A stretch of DNA of 64,000 nt from Kappaphycus alvarezii. Lineage: Eukaryota; Rhodophyta; Florideophyceae; Gigartinales; Solieriaceae. Below the pieces are notes generated by a model. That model searched no databases. It was given only the letters and a program-made list of their open reading frames with translations, and was not told the origin of the DNA. Position numbers and translations under genes: made by a program. Shown here in pieces: positions 35,234 to 45,507 of this stretch (positions are counted from its first letter, which is position 1; the number at the start of each line of letters is the position of its first letter). Location of the stretch: NCBI GenBank assembly GCA_002205965.3, contig NADL03000191.1:51312-115311 (forward strand), in the 5' to 3' direction.

Positions 35234-37600
35234 GAAGTTCTTAGTCTGGTTCATAAATAATAAAACGTAACTCGTAGAGTTCTAAAGCCAAAAAGAACAG
35301 CGAAAGCGAAATAAAAATGTAGGGATCTCCTAAGAAGATCATTCTTGACTTAAAAACACAAGACAAACAACCCATGAAGTTAATCTAACTTTAAAAAAGT
35401 TTCCGATGGAACATGGTGCAGTACACTTCTTCAAACACGAACAGGAGTCGAAGTTGAAGATGATGGAAGAGCCCAGACCTGATATAACAACATGAGCCCC
35501 CCGCTGGAATCTGCAGGACGTTCAATCAAAGCATACAGAGCAAATAGAACTCAGCAGAGACAGAAAACATGCGAAAGACTTAGCGTAAACTCCAGCAGAG
35601 TGAGAAGGCAAAGGACGCTGGTAGAGCAGATACTCCCACCGAGTCAGTTGAGAAAATAAAGTATCTGCCGGATACAGTGATGCTAGTTTGACGTTCCCCC
35701 TCCCCTCTTTTTGGACACTACCACGTGGTGAAAGAATCCTCAGAAGGGGTGAGTCAAACTCAATTGATACTCCTGCCGGGACGATGCCAAAGGCAGTAAA
35801 AATCAATAGATACATCGTGTACATCTACCGCTCGCGCACGCCATTCAGAGGAATGTGTACCTTAGGGAGAAAGGAGGCATTCAGATTCAAGACATAGCGG
35901 AAAATTTATTCAGAGCCAACAATAAAAATCCGAACCGGCCCAGGGACTTATGAGTTCAAATGCAAAAGTAATCTCGGTGGGAATATGACAACGATCAAAG
36001 GTAGAGCTCCGATGAAACAAAGAGTCAACATGCCAGCGGGATGCGACTACGCCCTGTTTAGGTCACCCTAGTGGGCGTTACGATTATCCTGAAAGGCCGT
36101 CTTGAGAAAGTCGAGGAGTTTGGACAATGGAATTGTCAACTTCTCCTCGCTTAAGCCCATGCTCCGAAGGAGCGGCGGCATATTGTCCATCGCCGACCGG
36201 TCTCCAGCAGCGGAACACGGTCCAATACCTCGAACGCCGGTCTCTTCGACTTCAACTGCATCAGCCATACCCTGTTTCAGGTCATCCAGCTCCGTAAGGG
36301 AATCTTCTACAGCATGTGACCGGGCGCCGCCCTCTTCACAACTATTCCCTTCGAGGATAACTAACAGTGCATCAGCAGCAGCTGGGGGAATAGAAACCGG
36401 ATCTCGGACAGACTCATCAAGCACCAACGCAGCGATAAGACCAAGCTTAGCTTCTTCGCACGAAGCGGAACGCCTTCATTTTAGGTTCCAAAATATATTA
36501 TCTCCCGCGCTCGAGTCTTTCCGTCCAGGGGACAAGTTCACATCGGACGGGTTGTGTGGTCTGCTGCACCAGTTGAAAAGGACTTGTGTCTAGTCTGTTG
36601 ACTTAATAACGTCCAAGAGCTGGTGGAGCAATTAATTATTCTGGACGCCTCCCAAGATAACGCTAATGTCGAGCTTCCGCATGATTTTTATAAGTCTCTT
36701 TCGGACGTACCAGAACCTTCCGGTGTCAAAAACATCCAAAAACAGATAGTTTGATTCTTTAACAGTATATTCCGTCAAGAAGACGCAACAAATACCATAT
36801 ATTATTTCCAACTTCAGATGCAAGATAGGTTACGATTGGTCCCATCTCCGACCAGAATCCCTGGCACACTTCAATGGGATGAAACCACGAAGATACAGCG
36901 ACGAATCTTCGCGCGAGATGGTGAGGAGCAATCTGCTCCCCCTCCCTCATATGGTAGTCCGTCGAGCTCCGAATTTTCCTTTCAAGACGGACCGTCTTTT
37001 TGAGGAACTTTTGGCGATAACTCTTGGCCGTCTTAAACCCGACAGGTATAAGGCTTAGCCAAAACATGTCCCCCTGACACACTCATAACACTCCGTGCCA
37101 ACCTTGATCGATCACTTCAGCCGCGCTGAGTTCTGAAGTTGACAAACTCACAAGTCACGCGCCATATTCATGTTCACCGACAGTGCGATAATAAAAGGTA
37201 TCCAAACCGAATCTCGACAGAATACGCAAACTACAAGGTGTGATCTCCAAGCGATCGAGCACCGCCCGCATTAATCTACGCCTCGTCGAGGTATGACTTT
37301 CGTAGTACCCATGCTGTTTGGCCTCATGCTGTATCGCAATATGCGACAGCCAGCCGAAAAAACCCTTATAGCCGAAAACGGCAGATTACATAGCAGGAAG
37401 CCATTTCTTACACAATATAAGGTTCTTATTTCTTCGGCTACAGGTACTGCCAGCGCACAGAATCATGGAATATTCATGGATTTGTTGACTTCATGCCGAA
37501 CCGGCGTCGAAGTAAAGTCCAAGACAGAAGTGTATCCATGAAATGGTTTTCATTTTAACAAGACGAGTTTTCCATAAGCACCGTGTTGATATTTTGAAAG
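35234..37600. other. Flank of the tandem array; unassigned coding-like pieces
   Basis: The sequence continues where unit 4 stops. One plus-strand frame stays coherent from 35,688 to about 36,070 with a single stop at 35,895: TPAGTMPKAVKINRYIVYI, LGRKEAFRFKT, TGPGTYEFKCKSNLGGN, NMPAGCDYALF. It looks beta-rich but matches no family I know, and could be a terminal ORF of the family-1 element. A second plus-strand stretch near 36,600-37,000 reads LVEQLIILDASQDNAN and LPHDFYKSLSDVPEPSG. Neither can be named. Confidence 0.3.
36068..36466 (-). CDS. Hypothetical protein fragment, about 130 codons
   Basis: An uninterrupted minus-strand frame runs from about 36,466 to a stop at 36,068 without a good ATG near its start, so it would be an internal or 3' exon or a fragment. 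It is protein-like: CEEAKLGLIAALVLDESVRD, PPAAADALLVILEGNSCEEG, DSLTELDDLKQGMADAVE, LLRSMGLSEEKLTIPLSKLL. The composition suggests helices and acidic patches. The overlapping plus-strand frame is Ser/Pro/Arg-rich and looks like its shadow. No family is recognised. Confidence 0.3.
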   Translation of the reverse strand, partial: ASCEEAKLGLIAALVLDESVRDPVSIPPAAADALLVILEGNSCEEGGARSHAVEDSLTELDDLKQGMADAVEVEETGVRGIGPCSAAGDRSAMDNMPPLLRSMGLSEEKLTIPLSKLLDFLKTAFQDNRNAH

Positions 37601-39748
37601 GTTTTTGCACTGTGCAGGGTCCAACGCCGAAGGCGAATGGGATTGATCAGTTGCTTACAGCTCAATAACCTAACCAAAAAGTTTGTGAAGCTGTCTTCAA
37701 TTTTTCTATGATTTCTCATGTGCTTTTTCATTCTCTACGATATCTTCAGGAACATCAGAGAGGCGAAATATTGTTTTTTTGCTTGGCAAAAAGGGCCTTC
37801 TTTCCAATAAATAAACCTTTAATGGCCTTAATCAGGCCCTTTTAGTCGTTAATGGCACGTATCATAACGAATTAAGCCATTTCTTTCCGCTCGATTACAC
37901 CTGTGCCATTTGGGTGACAGAAGATTTGGAGTACTTTTCTCTAGTTGCTTCTACCGCGCATAAGGACATTTTAGTAAGCGAAAAAGAAGCAATTAAAGTC
38001 GGAAAAAGGGGGTTCTTAAAGGAATCGAGGGGTCTTCTGGTGTTATTAATTTCGTTCTAAAGCCTTGGATATGGTACCCTGAATTTCCTTCCGCCTTCTG
38101 ATGGCCAAGCTGAACCTTCCGTTCCTTTATTTTTCTTGATTTCCACAGGCATTTATACCTCCACACTTAAGGTAAATTCTGTGTAGCACTGGATCCCCCT
38201 CCCTTCCATTCCCTGCCGTGACCATTGAGGGCGCCCAGCTCAAGCACCTCGACAAGAGGATGGCTGAGGCATTAGACACGTGCTGCAGCCAAACTAAAGG
38301 CATCTTTTAATGAACTTGAGGATATATTGAAGCAACGATCTCGAAGCTCTTTACTTGATTCGCCTAATGCGTTGGGCCAACCCGATCTCGGAAGTATCTG
38401 GTATGCTCAAATGTACATATCGATCCTTGTTGGTCCTTTCTTTTGACGAACAAATATACAGCTGGTAAGTCTCAGAGCGAATAACAGAGGTTTTGAGGAC
38501 TTCACCAGACATTAATTAGTTATAGGCTTCATTTTGAACTTGAGAGACTGCACTACAATGCTAAGTTGCAAATAGATTGCTCAAAGCGCTCTTGGCGATA
38601 CTGCCCACGGGTCATGGATTGATTTAAAGTGTCTCTTCGTCGTCCAAATTTATCCCAATCTCATATGCAGCCAACGCGAAGATGTCTTAAAGGATTTAGA
38701 CGATTTTAAGGACGGGGTCGTACAGTTGGAGGGGTGGTGCAAAAAATTGAAAGACTCAGTCCACAACCATTTAGTAACAAATGCCATATGGCTAATTATG
38801 CAAAAACTCTAGTTAATACTTAAGTCTTCCCAAAGCTGAAGAAAATTATCATTTAGCTCCTGTAAGTAAAAGTCCGCATCAGCTTAGCATTACCTGTCCC
38901 ATCCATAACAACAAGAGGCCATGCGCAAGTTTAAGCACAAGACCAGAACGGCGATTAAGTATGCCACCGGGAATTCTTTCCGAGTGCTGTGTCATCCCTG
39001 TCGAAAGTTTTGCGACAAATGCACTGGCTACGATGTGCTGATGATGCATTGGTGCTACAATAATCGATGAAAAAGAAGAATGGCGTGCTGAACTGTAGCG
39101 CATGGTCCGGATATGGCAAATGACTATTTACTTGTGTCTATCTGGGGCCTTCTGTTGCTACTTTATTGGCCCATTCTCGCTACTCTCGTTCCTGGTTAGA
39201 AAGGCCACGAAAAAAATGAGTCTGAGATTTGCTCCGGATCTCACAAAAACTGTTCAATTCACCGAGCGTGAGGTCAGCAAGTCATACAGTAGAAGGAGAT
39301 CTATGCCATGGCCGCAAGGCTGACACCTGCTAATGGCAATAAAGGGAAAGCAGGGAAACATGTGGCCTCAACCAAGACGAGAGCACTCAGTATGATAGAC
39401 GCAGATGTCCCCCAGGTGACGAGAAACTGTCGTAAGGTATGGCCGTCTCTGTTTTCTTTTAACTTCCTAATATCCACCACGCATAGCCCCTAGGGGAATC
39501 TCCCCAATGCTATGGCCCACCACGGCCCTTTTGGTGTCTAATTTGGTACAAGCGAAAAAACGCTACCAATGGCGACTCAGTAGTGACTCTAATGCAATGT
39601 ATGATAAGCCATGATCAACAAATTATAACGTAAACGCAGAAAATCTTTCAAAATTTTGATGCACTATCGTCTAACGAGAGCCAACTTTCCTTTTATTTGC
39701 AACTTTGACGTGGTCTGAAGTACGAAAGTGATGCTTAAGGTCGAATAA
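37601..39748 (+). other. Unassigned stretch with coding-like pieces and possible introns
   Basis: From about 38,230 the plus strand contains protein-like pieces: LKHLDKRMAEALDT, FNELEDILKQRSRSSLLDSP, LKCLFVVQIYPNLIC, REDVLKDLDDFKDGVVQLEG, and near 38,920-39,070 a Cys-rich piece VLCHPCRKFCDKCTGYDV. Two GTAAGT...AG intervals (38,466 to about 38,525, and from 38,858 to about 38,886) could be short introns. Stops remain outside them. This may be a decayed multi-exon gene or an unrecognised transposon. No function is suggested. 37,601-38,220 shows nothing. Confidence 0.25.
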
Positions 39749-40440
39749 CTATGGAAATGGCCTTTTACAAGCACGACAATACAGGGGAATCCTTCTCTTC
39801 GCTCTGTTGTCGTGCACCTCGAGCTTGTGCGTTAGAGGCGCAGTAGAATTCCCTTTCATGCAGAGTGTTGAGGACCTTATTACACAGCTTACACAGGAAC
39901 CTCGGCCTCTTGTATTCCTTCCGCTCTTTCTACGTTCCCTTTCGTCGGCTAATTTCTGCGCTGACTTATAACGAATTGCCATCCGGCAGTCCCCTTGACC
40001 GTCAAAAGCAATCAATTTCTTCATGCATCACTCCATTTGATAATCCAGGACACTTGACTGTCGTATCTTAGGTCCTTCAAAGCCGGAACCTTCTGTTTAA
40101 GTTTCTTTCCACCAACACAAGGAATTAAGGGGGTCCGGCTTTGTTGCTTTTGAGTCTTTCTTTTGCTCAACTCCATAAAATCCCCCTTTCTTTTGCTTGA
40201 TAACTGCGCAAATGAGTAGCCGTTTCGCTTGTGCTTCTCTTTTAGTTCCTTCTAACGCTTTTTAACTGCTCCAAAGCGGAATATGTAAGCGCGATTCTTT
40301 TTGGTAGCCACAACATCAGTTGTAGATAAGCAATTCGATCTCGGAGCTGAAGACGACTGAAGATCCGGGTTGGAATCCGACTCAGTTCCCATATTTTCTC
40401 CTCGCACTCGGAGGAATGGCTTCCCTAGCTTCGTCGTCCG
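39749..40440 (-). other. Minus-strand coding-like stretch with Cys pairs
   Basis: Read on the minus strand there are two adjoining frames. The first has ESDSNPDLQSSSAPRSN, KNRAYIFRFGAVKKR and KKLKQKVPALKDLRYDSQ. The second, from 40,024 to 39,749, has KKLIAFDGQGDCRMAIRY, LADERERRKSGRN, CVSCVIRSSTLCMKGNST and YCRACKRPFP. The paired Cys residues near the end (C-x2-C twice) suggest a small zinc ribbon such as those at the ends of some transposases, but I cannot assign a family. A stop separates the two frames. Confidence 0.3.
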
Positions 40441-40908
40441 AAAGGGGGTGTCAAGGATAGTAGGAATTATCAGATCCGTTGTCAGTATGCTTCTCAGCCT
40501 CTGGCTTATTAGTAACCATGCACTGAGCTTTTACACCGGGAAACAAACCCAAAACCTCAACACCGGCTTAGAATTAATGAATATTTCCCAGGGTTTCCTA
40601 AACGGCAGTAGTTTGTCTTACAAATTGAGAAAATGTTTCATTGTAGGGCAGCTAAAATAAGACATTCTGTCTATTAAATTTGAGCAGTAGTTTCCAGGTA
40701 GGGCAGCCATAAAATGACGGGCTGTGCGATAAATGTTAGCACGGGTTCCCCGATAGGAACCCGAATTTACATTTGCTTACAATAAATTAGACCAAAGCTT
40801 CGCTCCTGTATACCCACGTTCACCCTTTAAACCCCCGGTTGGAGTACCAGGCATGGCACACACTAGCCTCTGTGTAGTACAGTAGACTAGAGTGTGGCGG
40901 ATGCTAAC
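40441..40908. other. No feature recognised
   Basis: About 470 bp without a protein-like frame. A 96-codon frame spans 40,370-40,660 but has no motif. Confidence 0.4.
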
Positions 40909-40979
40909 TCAAGGCCCTCCCCTAATCCTGCGAAAGCAGTTAGAGGCACGGTACACGACAGCCTTTGTATCGCACAATA

Positions 40980-41150
40980 GACTGTCATGTGGAGAGGGCC
41001 CGCTCACTCGTGAATCCAGCAACACCAGAGAATAACGAACAACAAGCAGTAGCGGCAGCAGGGATAGCAGCAGTAGTCGATTAGTAGTGCAGTGGTGATC
41101 GGTGGTGCCGTGGTGCCGTGGTCGGTGATGTAGTGGTCGGTGGTACAATA
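40980..41150. repeat. Degenerate AGC/GGT triplet-rich repeat
   Basis: Runs of AGCAGTAGC, GCAGCAG and then GGTGGTGCCGTGGTGCC and TAGTGGTCGGTGGT show a triplet-like pattern without a strict period. The complementary-strand frame is His/Leu-rich for the same reason. Confidence 0.5.
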
Positions 41151-41164
41151 TTTATGCACCTTTT

Positions 41165-41228
41165 GTAGGCTTGCATCGTGATTACGATTCGTGATTACGA
41201 TTCGTAATCAATCACGATGCAAGCCTAC
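41165..41228. repeat. Inverted repeat with 19-bp perfect arms
   Basis: GTAGGCTTGCATCGTGATT at 41,165-41,183 is the reverse complement of 41,210-41,228. The loop contains GATTACGATTCG twice, itself near-palindromic, so a longer cruciform is possible. It lies just upstream of the first RLE-LINE fragment of this cluster. Confidence 0.85.
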
Positions 41229-42841
41229 TGTGTTGTGTTTGATGTTAATCCCTTGAGCTATGGAAGAGAGCGCCTCATCCTAGCTGTCACTCCGACACGT
41301 CCACACGTCGCCGGATTCGAGGCTTGCCCCTTCCGTAACACCGGTGTGGCGGCGTTCCTATGGGCCCACCCCACCACCGCGATGGAGGTGTCATCAGCAC
41401 ACTGGAGGATCATGCTGCGCAGGCAACTCGGTCTCCCAGTCTACACAGACTGGGTGCCATTGAAATGCCACCACTGCCAGCAAGACATGGATGTCCACGG
41501 TGACCATGCCGCCGACCGCTGCGTCTCAGAGTTTGGGCGCATTCACCGCCACAACTCCTTTCGCAATGTGTTCGCGTGGCACGTGTTCCGCGTCGCCGGC
41601 CTTGACTAGAGTTCGAAGCTGAGAATCTCCTCCCCGGGACGGACTACAGGCCCGCTGAAATTCTCCTCGTGCATCCCCCCGTGACACTGAAGCTGACCTA
41701 CCAGACCCACCCATTGCATGTGAAGTCGCCATCACGTCGCCGTTCAAGCAGACTGATACGGGTAAATCGGCGGAGGAAGAGATCCTCAGAACCAATTACC
41801 CTGAGAAGGAGGTGTTGCGAGCGACAAAAGTGCTGCCGTGGTATTGTTGAACGAACAAAAGGGAGTGTATATAGAAGAGAGTTGAGAAAGCTACAAGCAA
41901 GTATAAAAGGGGCAGGGTCTACCACCGACGCTCTGCGACTAGCGTAAGAAAAAGTTTTCTTGGGTCCGAAGTTGACTCTCAACTTCCTAACTATTTGGGA
42001 CTTGGCTTGAAGTTGTCTGCCAACTTGCTTCACCTCCACTAAAAAAGCAGTTTACTCGGCTTATATAGACTTTTGGCTACCCAAAAGTCTCAAACAAGCA
42101 TACTAATAACCACAAAATGCATTCACGGTAATTGTGTGAAGCAGAGAGACTATTAGGATATATTTCCTCAAGGTAAATATCTAGGTGCCATACCCATGCC
42201 AGCCACCCATCGGCCAGGGGAGGGAATTGATGTGGCCATTATATAGACCTTTCGGAGTCACTCGTAGTATCACCCACAACCTGGAACTGTACTGACATCT
42301 ACTATGACAGCGTGTCCTAAAATGAAAAAAATCAACCGATGAATTTGCCACACTCACCCAAATTAAAAATACTTGCAAATTCAAAAACTGTAAAAATATC
42401 TTCCCAATTCCGATACTGTATACAATCATGGTCCTCATCTAGATTTTTTTCGTGCGCGAATTTGCGCACATCACAGACCTCCATCACCAAAGCGACGCAA
42501 GTCGCCGGTGGGGCTGCCGTCGTCATGCACCATCGCAAGATCCAGGACCTACAGCACAAGCTGTCAAGGCGCCTGGTCCCCCCTCTCTGCCCTCCCGCGA
42601 CCCAGGTTTCCGATTCCAGCCTCTGGTTTTCGACTCCCTCAGTGCCCCTTCTCCGGATACCGCATTATTTATTGAAGAGTTTGTGCCACGTGTAGCCACG
42701 AAATGCCACACCTTGGACGCTACGATTCGCACACGCATCTACCAGCGTATCAGTTGCACTTTGTGGTCGTCGGTGGCTATGGCCATAATATCGCGGGCCC
42801 CACTGCACGTGACCGATGTGGTCCATCCAGTTAGCTCTTAA
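41229..42841 (+). pseudogene. RLE-type LINE 3' end, copy C (split by a solo LTR)
   Basis: The first part reads WRIMLRRQLGLP, KCHHCQQDMDVHGDHAADRC (C-x2-C-x9-H-x4-C) and RHNSFRNV, then a frame change into LLPGTDYRPAEILL. That is the zinc finger and the PD region seen before the restriction-like endonuclease in R2/R4-type non-LTR elements. After removal of the 720-bp LTR and one target duplication, the next frame reads VAITSPFKQTSITKATQVAG and KIQDLQHKLSRRL, then FQPLVFDSLSAP, IEEFVPRVATK, ending at a stop near 42,841. The RT is missing, so this is a 5'-truncated insertion. In the family the nuclease nicks the target so RT can prime. Confidence 0.75.
41754..42473 (-). repeat. Solo LTR of family 2, with CAGAC target duplication
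   Basis: A complete 720-bp LTR in reverse orientation: it starts TGATACGGGTAAATCG and ends GCGCACATCA, the reverse complement of the ends of the LTRs at 47,539 and 54,045. It is flanked by CAGAC at 41,749-41,753 and 42,474-42,478. No internal region is present, so it most likely arose by LTR-LTR recombination. It is inserted in the endonuclease domain of an RLE-LINE, antisense to it, as is the full element at 47.5 kb. Confidence 0.93.
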
Positions 42842-42939
42842 CTGAATAGTCGGTCAGTCGGTGTACACTCAAGATAAGTAAAGAGTAAAAGATTCTCTTT
42901 TTGGACCAATGGCATCATCCTCAAATAATTGAAATCTCG

Positions 42940-43790
42940 ATGAGGGTACACAGGATTGCCCTTGCCAACCATGCAACAAGCCCCTTATTGGGGTCCCTTC
43001 TTTAAGAAACGTTCAACCTCCCACGGTACGTACATATCCTCTGCGTGGACGGTCGCCTTGGCTCTCCGTCTCGATATCATGCTATTTTTTGATCCACTCG
43101 CTGTGGTGGCTGCTCTCGGCGCTCGACCGACGTCGCACCCGTCTTAGATCCAAGCGGCCAACACGCTTTGACTTGCAAATACGAAGACCGCTTCACTCGT
43201 CGACATCACGTCCTCCGCATCGCTCTCGCCCGCTTCTGTAAGGAATTTGGGATCGTCGCCCTCGTCGAGCATCCGCTCCTCTAGCAGGGTCTCAGTTCGG
43301 CTAGGCATTCGGGGTCCCCCGCGTTAAGAATCGACATCTACATTCCCGCTGCCTATGGGCTGCACAGTACCGATATCACCGTCGACGTTACTGTTACCCA
43401 CCCATCCGCTCGCCGCCACATCTCGCCAAGTACGGTTACCGCAGGCGCTGCCGCGACACTCACAGAGCGCGACAAACATCGTCATTACGGCGATTGCTGC
43501 GACAAAAACGATACCCTCTCTCCCCTGTCAGGATTGATATTTACGGCGCCCTGGGCGACGACGGCCTAGGTTTCTTATGCCGCCGTGTTCCCTTCGCTGC
43601 TTTTCGTCGCGGTTCCTCCCTCAACAGGAGCGTCGCGACTTCGTTACCCGCTTGCGTTTAATCTCCGAGTGGCAGGTTTCCGCTTATCGCACCCCCTGTA
43701 TTCATAGTTCATTTCTGGATACCCTCTGCATGCGTGTGGGCCATACTGTACAATTCGTAAATATCTACCACCAAGGTATGGTTTTTTTTT
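42940..43790 (+). pseudogene. RLE-type LINE 3' end, copy D
   Basis: The order of pieces is RIALANHATSPLLGSLL, LALRLDIML, GQHALTC with RHHVLRIALARFCKEFG (second half of the zinc finger and the RH-x-x-x-R block), VALVEHPLL, then HSTDITVDVTVTHPSA and TERDKHRHYGDCCDK, and IDIYGALGDDGLGFL. D-V-T-V followed by a D/E-K-x-x-H-Y helix matches the PD-(D/E)-x-K nuclease core known from R2 (IDVTV then EKVRYY). Stops and frame changes occur at 43,145, 43,285 and 43,530. The upstream RT is absent. Confidence 0.75.
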
Positions 43791-43814
43791 GCTCTTAGAA
43801 GATATTTTACATTT

Positions 43815-44232
43815 ACTGTACAGTACATTCCAGGGGTTTACGACCTCGATCACAGCTCTCTAGCCTTGGATGTTACTGTCGCCCATCCACTCGTCCAGTC
43901 CCGAGTCTAACAGGGCGCCCTATGGGGAGCCGCGACAGCAGCCCTCGCCGAACGGTCCAAATATTCACACTACGGGGACGTTTGCCGTTCCTCCGATATC
44001 CTGCTTATTCCAATCGGCATCGACATCTATGATCCCCTCGGGCCCGAGGGCGTACAGTTCTTCCGCCGCCTTGCCACTCACGCTGCTAGGCGCCGTAATT
44101 CCCCTCCTTGTTAAGAGTTTCACGATTTCTTTTCCCGTTTCACCTTTTGCCTGCACGGCATGCAAGCCCGTCAGGTCCTCTCCCGACTTCTCTCTGACTA
44201 GTTTCTATCCTTCTCCTCCCCGGCGCCTCTGA
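43815..44232 (+). pseudogene. RLE-type LINE 3' end, copy E
   Basis: The nuclease core again: PGVYDLDHSSLALDVTVAHP, then LAERSKYSHYGDVCRSSD, ILLIPIGIDIYDPLGPEG, VQFFRRLATHAARR and ARQVLSRLLSD. The A-E-R-x-K-Y-x-H-Y helix is the best-preserved example in the window. One stop sits after the first block (43,909) and another near 44,115. It follows copy D directly in the same orientation. 44,233-44,330 is probably its 3' untranslated end. Confidence 0.78.
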
Positions 44233-44330
44233 GTGCCTGTTCCCACCGTCGTAAAGATGTTCCCCCCTGGGAAGATATAGTCGTTCTATCCTTAAGATTT
44301 CCAGACAATCACAATCGACTCAAAAAGGTG

Positions 44331-45507
44331 AGCCGACACAGTAATGGGTGAGGCCTGGGCAGGCGAGGTTTTTGCTAGTTGTTCTGTACCCCGATGTACG
44401 GAGCCTATCTGCTGAGCAAGGGTGCAGAAATGCAGTCGAGTTCAGACAGCGGCCCGAGGGCTACCAACCATTTATGAGTTGTCGGATACAGTTCTTTGCG
44501 AGATAACTTGAGCATGCGAACTTTACTGCACGATGTCGCGCTCCCTACTGTGCAGCACGTACTCCTCGCACGTACTCCTCGCACGCTATCGTGCTCTACA
44601 CAGCTTGTTAAGACCTACTATCATATCACTACGGCACGTCGCTGGCTAGTATCACGAAGAACCTGACTTGAACGAGGGTTTGATCATACAGGGATAGGAA
44701 AATACACTTGTGATCGAAACAGTATATCTTCCATGGGTAGAAACACTAAAATCTCCCCCCTTGTGCACTTGGACACGCTACATCGGAATGGCTGCAGAGG
44801 GAAACGACAGATGATCACTTGACCGGGTTTGCATCCGTGGAGGGACAATCAATGGCCTACCTTGCACACAACGGCAGGTCGAGTGGGAAAGGAGGGTTGG
44901 CAGGGCTGCGTATGGAAGAGCATCTCGTGACTGCCTCCAAGCAGCAAAAAGAAGGGGGGCGGGGACAATTATTCGGCTGGGCAGCTCACAGGTGTTGTTT
45001 TGATAGCGGGAAATGCTTTGTAGTGGAGGCAGGAGCCTCTTGAGACCAGGCCGGTGTGAGCGCGTAATCAGTAGATTCCCGTTTGCAGCACAGTTTGTAC
45101 GCATTCCATGCACAACGATGCCACACTCCCTCGTCTGAGTGAACATCGCAACCGCGTCTTACTTTTTGGGCATCATCATGAAACCATGCCGCCAAATACG
45201 GGATTATATAATCCCCAGCTTTCGCCCTGATCCTTGAAAGATCGTTGGGAAGCGCCACGAAAAGAGAACCAACGAGAATTCTCCGGAAAGAGCCGAAACA
45301 GGCCGTTGGATAGCTGTTTTTCAGAGAGAGGACCGGTGCCGCAACGGCCTGTCCTGCTTCACCTGAGATAACTGCAATAGAGGACACCAAAGGGTATTTT
45401 TGAGTCCCGAAGTGTACTTGCGGAGTCAAGTAGCCTCCCTTTTTCGCACAAACAGCTGATCAAGTACACCAGCTTCCCGCCTCATCCCCATCTCAGCCCT
45501 CTAACCA
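44331..45507. other. Unassigned; one 150-codon minus-strand frame
   Basis: A minus-strand frame from about 45,455 to 44,986 has no ATG near its start and reads SSIAVISGEAGQAVAAPVLS, SFRRILVGSLFVALPNDLSR and GDYIIPYLAAWFHDDAQK. It is moderately protein-like but not recognised. It would run divergently from the membrane-protein gene that begins at 45,508. The rest is without features. Confidence 0.3.

Noticed and set aside
36102..36593. 163-codon plus-strand frame
   Set aside because: Ser/Arg/Pro-rich composition; looks like the shadow of the better minus-strand frame at 36,068-36,466.
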